From assembly GCA_900771955.1 (NCBI GenBank), contig CAAGPW010000188.1:1-6518 (forward strand): 6,518 bases of DNA. The letters are read 5' to 3'. Position 1 is the stretch's first letter, and each line of letters opens with the position of its first letter. The stretch is from Lachnospiraceae bacterium. Lineage in GTDB: Bacteria > Bacillota > Clostridia > Lachnospirales > Lachnospiraceae. Positions 1 to 5,283 of this stretch are shown here, piece after piece. Below the pieces are notes generated by a model. That model had not been told where the DNA came from, searched no databases, and worked only from the letters and a program-made list of their open reading frames with translations. Both the position numbers and the translations under genes were made by a program.

Positions 1-67
1 ACGCTATAGGAAAGATCATAATTACATTCTTTATCCCATTAACGTAACGAGGTCTTTCCTATAGCGT
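1..67. repeat. Inverted-repeat element with 15-bp perfect arms
   Basis: The arm at 1-15 (ACGCTATAGGAAAGA) is the exact reverse complement of 53-67, and the two enclose an AT-rich 37-base centre. The element begins at the first base of the window, so it may extend further left and any flanking target duplication cannot be judged. Its right arm plus ten bases of the centre (43-64) recurs at 6425-6446 with one mismatch, which shows that part of it is a dispersed sequence. It has no coding capacity. It could be a small non-autonomous mobile element (MITE-like), a REP-type intergenic palindrome, or an RNA hairpin. The sequence alone does not decide between these. Confidence 0.8.
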
Positions 68-98
68 AAAAAAGCATCCGGTTTCCCGGATGCTTTTT
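68..98 (-). terminator. Rho-independent terminator of the rnf operon
   Basis: Positions 69-81 and 86-98 form a perfect 13-bp stem with a four-base loop, which is GAAA when read on the minus strand. The GC-rich core is GCATCCGG paired with CCGGATGC. On the minus strand the stem runs into six T residues (68-73), the classic intrinsic terminator form. It lies 15 bases beyond the rnfB stop codon. The T run on the plus strand (94-98) means it could also stop transcription arriving from the left. Confidence 0.93.
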
Positions 99-113
99 CC
101 TAATCAGTCCATT

Positions 114-905
114 TTATAAAATGATTTTCTTCGGACACTTCTGTGCACATACACCACAGCCTGTACACTTAGTCTGATCAATATACGCAACGTTATCAAT
201 CACATGAACTGCATCGCTTGGACAGTTCTTTTCACAAAGATGACAGCCAATACAGCCGACAGAACATGCTTTCATGACATCTTTACCCTTATCTTTGGAA
301 CTGCACTGTACCAGATGTTTTGCATCATACGGTACAAGCTCAATCAGATGTTTCGGACATGCGGCTACACATTTACCGCAGGCTTTACATATTTCCTTAT
401 CGACCTTTGCAATTCCATCCACAATATGGATCGCATCGAACGGACAAGCCTTTACACAGCTTCCATAGCCTAGGCATCCGTAATTACAGGACTTCGGCCC
501 GCCATTCGGTACGAATGCCATTGCCGCACAATCTTCCACACCAGTATACTCATAATCACGGTTTGCCTTTTCGCAGTTTCCTGCACATTTTACAAACGCA
601 ACCTGTCTTGCGCCTTCTTCAGCCTTAACGCCCATGATCTCACCAACTTTAGCGGCAACCGGAGCTCCACCGACCGGACACTGATTGACCGGAGCTTCAC
701 CCTTTACGATTGCTGCAGCAAGACCGGAACATCCGGCATAACCACAACCACCACAGTTGTTCCCCGGAAGAACACCAAGGATGGCTTCTTCTCTTTCATC
801 TACTTCTACTTTGAACTTTTCTCCGGCGATTCCAAGGAAAAATCCAATAAGAATACCTACGCATCCAACTACAATGGCTGCAGTAATAATCGCTGTTACG
901 CTCAT
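114..905 (-). CDS. rnfB: RnfB, ferredoxin-accepting iron-sulfur subunit of the Rnf complex
   Basis: RnfB is the cytoplasmic, membrane-anchored subunit that takes electrons from reduced ferredoxin and passes them into the Rnf complex. The 263-residue protein has one N-terminal membrane helix (about residues 5-27). A Fes-type four-cysteine domain follows (C51, C54, C59, C76), then a middle cysteine region (C107, C111, C126). Four ferredoxin-like motifs come next: C140/144/150/154, C173/176/179/183, C218/221/224/228 and C247/250/253/257. There are enough cysteines outside the membrane helix for up to six [4Fe-4S] clusters, as in the long RnfB forms of anaerobic Clostridia; the actual number is inferred. 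It is the last gene of the operon. Its binding site AGGAGGG (914-920) overlaps the rnfA stop codon, which suggests coupled translation. The stop is TAA, followed at once by the terminator. Confidence 0.97.
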   Translation of the reverse strand: MSVTAIITAAIVVGCVGILIGFFLGIAGEKFKVEVDEREEAILGVLPGNNCGGCGYAGCSGLAAAIVKGEAPVNQCPVGGAPVAAKVGEIMGVKAEEGARQVAFVKCAGNCEKANRDYEYTGVEDCAAMAFVPNGGPKSCNYGCLGYGSCVKACPFDAIHIVDGIAKVDKEICKACGKCVAACPKHLIELVPYDAKHLVQCSSKDKGKDVMKACSVGCIGCHLCEKNCPSDAVHVIDNVAYIDQTKCTGCGVCAQKCPKKIIL

Positions 906-918
906 TTTATTTTCCCTC

Positions 919-1494
919 CTAAATCATACCTGAAAATCCCATAAATGCGATTGACATCAGGCAAGCTGTAATCAAAACGATCGCTGTTCCCTGAAATGTC
1001 TTAGGGATATCATTATATTCAATCTTTTCACGAAGTCCTGCCATAAGTACAATAGCAATGAAAAATCCGAATGCTGTTGCGAAACCGTTGATCACGCTTT
1101 CCAGGATACCGTATTCCTTTGTAACGTTGGTCAGGCAGACACCAAGTACCGCACAGTTTGTTGTGATAAGTGGCAGGTATACGCCCAATGACTCATACAA
1201 TGGAGGCATTGATTTTTTCAAAAACATTTCTACAAACTGAACGAGTGCCGCAATAACAAGGATGTATACGATCGTTTTCAGATAATCGATATTTAACGGC
1301 AACAGGATAAACTTGTAAATCAGTGCCGTAATAAAGGAAGATATTGTAATTACGAAAATTACCGCTCCGCCCATGCCGGCAGCTGTCTCTGTTTTCTTGG
1401 ATACACCTAAAAACGGACAGATACCCAGGAACTGACTAAGTACAACGTTGTTTACGATTGCAGCGCCAACTGCAAGTAAAATTAATTCTTTCAT
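919..1494 (-). CDS. rnfA: RnfA, integral membrane subunit of the Rnf complex
   Basis: RnfA is a small hydrophobic subunit of the RnfA/NqrE family that carries electrons across the membrane and helps form the ion path. The 191-residue length is normal for the family. About six membrane helices can be seen (roughly 4-26, 42-62, 72-92, 103-121, 135-153, 168-188). The conserved cysteines are C26 in LGICPFLG and C114 in TTNC. In known structures of Rnf and the related Nqr complex, the equivalent cysteines of the A/E pair hold an intramembrane iron-sulfur cluster between the two subunits. The ATG lies 14 bases after the rnfE stop. Its binding site is an AGGGGGAT stretch that begins within that stop codon. 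It ends with TAG, 13 bases before rnfB. It is homologous to RnfE in the same operon and is told apart from it by length and by lacking the cysteine tail. Confidence 0.97.
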   Translation of the reverse strand: MKELILLAVGAAIVNNVVLSQFLGICPFLGVSKKTETAAGMGGAVIFVITISSFITALIYKFILLPLNIDYLKTIVYILVIAALVQFVEMFLKKSMPPLYESLGVYLPLITTNCAVLGVCLTNVTKEYGILESVINGFATAFGFFIAIVLMAGLREKIEYNDIPKTFQGTAIVLITACLMSIAFMGFSGMI

Positions 1495-1508
1495 CTGTAT
1501 CTATCCCC

Positions 1509-2204
1509 CTATTCTGCTTTTTTGCCAGTACACATTGCAGACTGACCACAGGATGCACAATCTCCTGTCAGACAGCCAGACGGCTCTGCAAGCGGTTTTC
1601 CCTTTGCATCCATCTTCTTACGGATGATGTTCATTCCCGCTACGAGGAAAGAAAGTACAAGGAATGCCCCAGGTGCCATTACGAAAATTGTGATCGGTGT
1701 AAACCAGCTTAAAGAAAGTACCTGGAAACCAAAAAGCTGTCCGGCGCCGAGAAACTCTCTGACAAGACCAATACTGGTAAGTCCTACGGTAAATCCAAGT
1801 CCCATGCCGAGTCCGTCAAAGATAGACGGTACTACCGGGTTCTTAGATGCATAGCTTTCTGCACGTCCAAGGATAATACAGTTTACTACAATAAGTGGAA
1901 TGTAAACACCAAGGGATGCCGACAGGCTCGGTGTATAGGCTTCCATGATAAACTGCACCACGGTAACCAGTGACGCAACGATCACGATATAGGCCGGCAT
2001 ACGGACACCGCCCGGGATCACCTTACGGAATGCTGAAATTAAAAGGTTTGATAAAATAAGCACTACGGTTGTGGAAAGTCCCATTCCAAGTCCGTTGATT
2101 GCTGAGGATGTAACCGCAAGTGTCGGACACATACCAAGCATCAGTACGAATGTCGGGTTTTCCTTGATAATACCGTTATACAGACGTTCTACATTTTTAT
2201 TCAT
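1509..2204 (-). CDS. rnfE: RnfE, integral membrane subunit of the Rnf complex with a cysteine-rich tail
   Basis: RnfE is the RnfA-like partner subunit (RnfE/NqrD family), thought to sit in the membrane in the opposite orientation and to share the intramembrane iron-sulfur cluster. The 231-residue protein has about six membrane helices (roughly 18-36, 41-60, 70-90, 98-116, 130-150, 170-192). Its conserved cysteines are C26 (LGMCPTLA) and C109 (VVNC), matching those of RnfA. After the last helix a basic stretch (R195-K197) suggests a cytoplasmic C-terminus. A tail with four cysteines follows (C211, C216, C219, C225), a possible extra metal or cluster site. The start overlaps the rnfG stop by one base (TAATG), and the binding site GGGAGGTG lies inside the end of rnfG, so translational coupling is likely. 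Confidence 0.97.
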   Translation of the reverse strand: MNKNVERLYNGIIKENPTFVLMLGMCPTLAVTSSAINGLGMGLSTTVVLILSNLLISAFRKVIPGGVRMPAYIVIVASLVTVVQFIMEAYTPSLSASLGVYIPLIVVNCIILGRAESYASKNPVVPSIFDGLGMGLGFTVGLTSIGLVREFLGAGQLFGFQVLSLSWFTPITIFVMAPGAFLVLSFLVAGMNIIRKKMDAKGKPLAEPSGCLTGDCASCGQSAMCTGKKAE

Positions 2205-2812
2205 TACTGTGCACCTCCCAAATCACTGTTGAAATATGCAAGTGCAGCATTTACACCATTTGCCATTGCTCTGGAGGTAATGGTCGCACCAGAGATGGAC
2301 TCGATCTGATTATCAGAAGAAGGTGCCTGTTTTACTACTTCAAAAGAATCTACTTTTTTGTTCTGGAACTGTGAGTAGAAATCTTCATCTTCCGCTTTCA
2401 TACCAAGACCAGGTGTTTCACTGATACTTGTAATGGAATAACCGTTTACGGTTCCATCGCTCTGGATACCAACTGAAAAGGTAATGTTTGCCTGGCTGGC
2501 ATCTTTTGCCGTTACGGTAATAACATAACCGATGACATTGCCGCTTGCGTCCAGTGCTTCCTGCGCGTCATCAACAGAATCTTCATATCCCTGTGCCACA
2601 ACTGTTTCGGTAGCGGCATCTTTGTCAAATCCGTCTACTGCCTGAAAAGAATCTGCATCTTCAAATACCTTCTGATAAGCGGCCTGCGTGGTTGCCTGAT
2701 TTGCAGCTGCGATCGGTGCCTTTGTGATCTCATGCACCAGACCGAGGATCAGGCCGAGCAGTAAAGTAAACGCTGTTAAAACAAGGGCGTCATGAACAAT
2801 TCTCTTATTCAT
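2204..2812 (-). CDS. rnfG: RnfG, covalent-FMN subunit of the Rnf complex
   Basis: RnfG carries a covalently bound FMN on the outer face of the membrane and relays electrons within the complex. The 202-residue protein has one N-terminal membrane helix (about 9-27) followed by an FMN-binding domain. The flavin attachment motif SGAT is at 174-177. By comparison with NqrC, T177 should carry the FMN, attached by an ApbE-type transferase that is not encoded here. The usual aspartate ahead of the motif is a glutamate (E171). The middle of the protein (about 50-90) is rich in Asp, Glu and Ala. The start overlaps the end of rnfD by 8 bases, and a strong site AAAGGAGGG (2821-2829) sits 8 bases upstream inside rnfD. 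The gene ends in TAA, sharing a base with the rnfE start. Confidence 0.96.
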   Translation of the reverse strand: MNKRIVHDALVLTAFTLLLGLILGLVHEITKAPIAAANQATTQAAYQKVFEDADSFQAVDGFDKDAATETVVAQGYEDSVDDAQEALDASGNVIGYVITVTAKDASQANITFSVGIQSDGTVNGYSITSISETPGLGMKAEDEDFYSQFQNKKVDSFEVVKQAPSSDNQIESISGATITSRAMANGVNAALAYFNSDLGGAQ

Positions 2813-3746
2813 TCTTCTTTCCCTCCTTTACCTGACCAAATGCCTTTGGTATTGTAAATTTCTCAATGATCGGTACGAACAGGTTGCTTAAGATGATCGC
2901 AAAGGAAACACCTTCTGCATTTGCGCCGCACACACGGAAAAGTCCGGTCAGAATACCAAGACAGATACCAAAGATGATCTGTCCTCTCGGTGTGATCGGA
3001 GATGTGACATAATCGGTTGCCATAAAAAATGCACCGAGCATCAGACCACCGCCGCAGAGTTCTGCGACAACATAATTCCAGTCGAATCCGTGACCACCAA
3101 ATAAAAGAAGGAAGATCACAAACGTAACAATATAGGTTCCCGGGATGCGAAGATCGATCACTCCCATAAGAATCAGGAAAATTGCGCCGATCAGAATGCA
3201 GATTACGGATGTTTCACCGATCGTTCCCGGAATACGTCCGATCAGCATATCCATTACATTTACCTCTTCACCGTTTCTGATCTGTGCAAGCGGAGTTGCT
3301 CCGGTCACACCGTCAAATGTGAATCTGGTCATGTCTGCTGCAAAAGCGATCAGGAGAAAACATCTTGCGCCCAGTGCCGGGTTCATGAAGTTCTGTCCAA
3401 GACCACCGAACATCATTTTTACGATCACAATGGCAAACACACCACCAATGACTGCTTCCCACCATGGAAGTGTCGGCGGAAGGTTCAGTGCCAGAAGAAG
3501 TCCCGTTACAACGGCACTTAAATCATTTAATGTACTTTTTTTATGTATGATCTTTTCAAAGACCCATTCAGAAGCCACACAACTTGCAATGGTAACTAAG
3601 ATCAGCACCAATGCGTGAACTCCAAAATTGATGATACCAAAAATACTGGCTGGTAATAATGCGATAATCACATACAGCATGATCCTGCTGGTCGTATCCT
3701 TATCTCGCACATGTGGTGATGATGAAACATGATATAAATCACTCAC
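2805..3746 (-). CDS. rnfD: RnfD, membrane flavoprotein subunit of the Rnf complex
   Basis: RnfD is the large integral membrane subunit (RnfD/NqrB family) that holds a covalent FMN and is linked to ion translocation. The 313-residue protein shows about nine or ten hydrophobic segments, including roughly 22-40, 43-60, 97-114, 180-197, 203-217, 228-246, 256-272 and 280-297. The flavin attachment motif D145-G-V-T-G-A-T151 fits the D-x-x-[S/T]-G-A-T consensus, so T151 should carry FMN. The conserved segment QNFMNPALGAR (118-128) is typical of the family. The start codon is GTG, chosen because AGAGGTGG lies six bases upstream and the N-terminus fits the family. It follows rnfC after 24 bases and overlaps rnfG by 8 bases. 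Confidence 0.96.
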   Translation of the reverse strand: MSDLYHVSSSPHVRDKDTTSRIMLYVIIALLPASIFGIINFGVHALVLILVTIASCVASEWVFEKIIHKKSTLNDLSAVVTGLLLALNLPPTLPWWEAVIGGVFAIVIVKMMFGGLGQNFMNPALGARCFLLIAFAADMTRFTFDGVTGATPLAQIRNGEEVNVMDMLIGRIPGTIGETSVICILIGAIFLILMGVIDLRIPGTYIVTFVIFLLLFGGHGFDWNYVVAELCGGGLMLGAFFMATDYVTSPITPRGQIIFGICLGILTGLFRVCGANAEGVSFAIILSNLFVPIIEKFTIPKAFGQVKEGKKNE

Positions 3747-3752
3747 AGATAT

Positions 3753-3760
3753 CCACCTCT
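3753..3760 (-). promoter_or_regulatory. Ribosome binding site that fixes the GTG start of rnfD
   Basis: On the minus strand AGAGGTGG lies six bases before a GTG codon at 3744-3746. No in-frame ATG is better placed, since the next methionine is at residue 23, inside the first membrane helix. This supports GTG as the true start of rnfD. Confidence 0.75.
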
Positions 3761-3770
3761 TTCTACTGTA

Positions 3771-5090
3771 TTATTTCTTTCTTCTCTCTGCTATAATTGT
3801 CTTTTTCATTGTCTTGATGGACTGTGCAAGCTGTCTCTTCGCCGGGCAGATGAAACTGCAGCTGCCGCATTCCACACATTCCATACCATTCCACTTTTCA
3901 AACATATCGGACAGACCATTGTTTGCAAATTTCGCAAGTCTGGATGGAACCAGCAGTTCCGGACAGGCTTCCACACAACGTCCGCAGTTGATACACGGAG
4001 ATTCCTCAAATTCTGCCACCTCGTCCTTGGTCAGGCATAACAGTGCAGAAGTTGTCTTTGTCGTTGGAATATTTAAATCAAACAGGGCAAATCCCATCAT
4101 CGGACCACCTGCAATGATCTTCTCCGGCTGCTCTTTAAATCCGCCTGCCGCATCCAGAAGCTCCTGAAAGCTCATACCGATGCTGAAACGGAAGTTGCAC
4201 GGCTCGCTCACTGCATCACCGGTCACCGTAAAGATTCTCTCCATAACCGGTTTTCCGAGTTTTACTGCATTATAAACAGAAACCAGTGTCTCTACATTGT
4301 CTACCACACAGCCTGCATCGGCCGGAAGCATCTTGGAATTGATCGCACGTCCGGTCACAGCATAGATAAGCTGACGCTCACCACCCTGCGGGTATTTCGT
4401 CATGAGCTCTGCCACTTCCATGCGCGGTTCATCCTTCACCAGTTCCTTTAACTTTGCAATACAGTCCGGCTTGTTATTTTCCACACCGAATACACCCTTT
4501 GCATTGTCAAAAAGCTTCAGTGCAATACGCATGCCTTCTACTAATTTTTCCGGATCTTCCATCATTCTGCGGTAATCCGATGTCAGATAAGGCTCACACT
4601 CCGCACAGTTTGCGATCACGTAGTCGATCTTGTCCGGTTCTTTCGGCGATAATTTTACATGGGTCGGGAAACCTGCTCCACCCATACCTACAACACCTGC
4701 ATTTTTAATACGTTCAATGATCTCTTCCTTTGAAAGTGAATCAATGTCGTCAACCGATGTATAGGCAGTCTCCTTGTATTCACCGTCATTTTCAATGATA
4801 ATGGAATTTACCATATCACCTACCGCAACACGGCGCGGTTCGATTGCTTTTACCGTTCCGGATACTGATGAAAATATCGGAGACGATACAAATCCTCCTG
4901 CTTCTGCAATCATCTGGCCCTTCAATACCGTATCGCCAACAGCAACAATCGGTTTTGCCGGTGCTCCGATATGCTGAGATACCGGATAGACCAGTTCGCC
5001 TTTGGGTAATAATTCACGTGTCGGCGTATCTTTGGATAAGTCCTTCCCCTCATAAGGATGGACACCGCCTTTAAATGTCAATAAACCCAT
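3771..5090 (-). CDS. rnfC: RnfC, NADH-binding FMN and iron-sulfur subunit of the Rnf complex
   Basis: RnfC is the cytoplasmic, membrane-associated subunit that exchanges electrons with NAD+/NADH. The 439-residue length is typical of clostridial RnfC. The N-terminal TFKGGVHP signature (5-12) marks the family and supports this start. A biotinyl/lipoyl-like region follows (about 30-100). The NADH/FMN-binding core (about 125-275) contains GMGGAGFPTHVK (135-146) and the ECEPYLTSDYRRM segment (164-176). A SLBB-like region covers about 283-338. Two ferredoxin-type motifs at the C-terminus, C366/369/372/376 and C405/408/411/415, should hold two [4Fe-4S] clusters. It is the first gene of the operon, read from the divergent control region, with an estimated leader of about 65 bases and only a modest Shine-Dalgarno sequence. 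Confidence 0.97.
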   Translation of the reverse strand: MGLLTFKGGVHPYEGKDLSKDTPTRELLPKGELVYPVSQHIGAPAKPIVAVGDTVLKGQMIAEAGGFVSSPIFSSVSGTVKAIEPRRVAVGDMVNSIIIENDGEYKETAYTSVDDIDSLSKEEIIERIKNAGVVGMGGAGFPTHVKLSPKEPDKIDYVIANCAECEPYLTSDYRRMMEDPEKLVEGMRIALKLFDNAKGVFGVENNKPDCIAKLKELVKDEPRMEVAELMTKYPQGGERQLIYAVTGRAINSKMLPADAGCVVDNVETLVSVYNAVKLGKPVMERIFTVTGDAVSEPCNFRFSIGMSFQELLDAAGGFKEQPEKIIAGGPMMGFALFDLNIPTTKTTSALLCLTKDEVAEFEESPCINCGRCVEACPELLVPSRLAKFANNGLSDMFEKWNGMECVECGSCSFICPAKRQLAQSIKTMKKTIIAERRKK

Positions 5091-5098
5091 TTTTCGTG

Positions 5099-5105
5099 CC
5101 CCACT
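5099..5105 (-). promoter_or_regulatory. Weak ribosome binding site of rnfC
   Basis: On the minus strand AGTGGGG lies eight bases upstream of the rnfC ATG. It matches the anti-Shine-Dalgarno poorly compared with the AGGAGG-type sites ahead of rnfB, rnfG and rnfE. The start is still trusted because the N-terminus fits the family. Confidence 0.45.
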
Positions 5106-5116
5106 TTCTCTTAAAA

Positions 5117-5134
5117 TTGTTATCTAATTCACCT
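5117..5134. promoter_or_regulatory. Imperfect Rex-like operator in the rnfC leader
   Basis: The 18 bases starting TTGTTATCTAATTCAC resemble the Rex consensus TTGT[T/G]AA-N4-TT[A/C]ACAA. By eye the left half matches 6 of 7 positions and the right half 5 of 7. The site lies downstream of the predicted rnfC start point, where a bound repressor could block elongation. Rex, the NADH/NAD+-sensing repressor, is known to control redox genes in Clostridia, so the logic fits, but the match is imperfect. Confidence 0.35.
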
Positions 5135-5151
5135 GTACAACACTCTTGTAC
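5135..5151. promoter_or_regulatory. Inverted repeat GTACAA-N5-TTGTAC near the rnf transcription start
   Basis: Positions 5135-5140 and 5146-5151 are perfect 6-bp inverted arms around five bases. The repeat falls just downstream of the predicted rnfC start point (about 5155), a typical repressor operator position, and abuts the Rex-like sequence. No regulator can be named from it. Confidence 0.4.
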
Positions 5152-5161
5152 TAACGAAATA

Positions 5162-5170
5162 ATTATAACA
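5162..5170 (-). promoter_or_regulatory. Extended -10 promoter of the rnf operon
   Basis: On the minus strand TGTTATAAT gives a perfect TATAAT (5167-5162) preceded by the TG of an extended -10 element. No good -35 hexamer is seen at 16-18 bases, which suits an extended -10 promoter. A run of A tracts further upstream (5197-5219) falls at about -42 to -64, the position of an UP element. The predicted start is near 5155, leaving a leader of about 65 bases before rnfC. Confidence 0.65.
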
Positions 5171-5180
5171 CAATATTGTG
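5169..5180. promoter_or_regulatory. Perfect 12-bp palindrome overlapping the rnf promoter
   Basis: CACAATATTGTG is its own reverse complement. It overlaps the TG of the extended -10 and fills part of the promoter spacer, so a protein bound here would compete with RNA polymerase. It is an operator candidate; chance occurrence in AT-rich DNA is possible. Confidence 0.4.
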
Positions 5181-5196
5181 CCGAAACCACATGAAA

Positions 5197-5219
5197 TTTG
5201 TATTTTTTTTGTATTTTTT
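5197..5219. promoter_or_regulatory. Phased T/A-tract block between the divergent promoters
   Basis: The 12-base unit TTTGTATTTTTT occurs at 5197-5208 and again at 5208-5219, an exact 11-base period close to one helical turn. On the plus strand it sits just upstream of the expected -35 of the nuclease promoter. On the minus strand it lies at about -42 to -64 of the rnf promoter. It could act as an UP element or as bent DNA serving both. Confidence 0.45.
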
Positions 5220-5240
5220 CCAGAAATATCAACGATTTTG

Positions 5241-5249
5241 TGCTATAAT
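5241..5249 (+). promoter_or_regulatory. Extended -10 promoter of the nuclease gene
   Basis: TGCTATAAT contains a perfect TATAAT (5244-5249) with the TG of an extended -10 element. The 17-base-spaced -35 position reads CAGAAA, which is weak. The predicted start is near 5256. A purine-rich ribosome binding site with the core AAAGAGG (5271-5277) lies six bases ahead of the ATG at 5284. Confidence 0.7.
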
Positions 5250-5283
5250 TACTCACACATAAAAAATAGGAAAGAGGCACGTT

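Noticed and set aside
919..2204. rnfA and rnfE as a recent tandem duplication
   Set aside because: They are homologous and share the paired cysteines, but this is the ancient RnfA/RnfE pair found in all Rnf and Nqr complexes and not a local event.
3145..3618. A 157-codon open frame on the plus strand opposite rnfD
   Set aside because: It is a shadow of rnfD codon use, with an arginine-, serine- and isoleucine-rich product and no recognisable domain; rnfD itself has intact family motifs.
5091..5155. Riboswitch or attenuator in the rnf leader
   Set aside because: The predicted leader is only about 65 bases, with no terminator-like hairpin and no recognisable aptamer core.
5071..5280. A 69-codon minus-strand open frame spanning the divergent promoter region
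   Set aside because: It would read through both predicted promoters and the T/A tract, overlaps the start of rnfC in another frame, and shows no coding signature.
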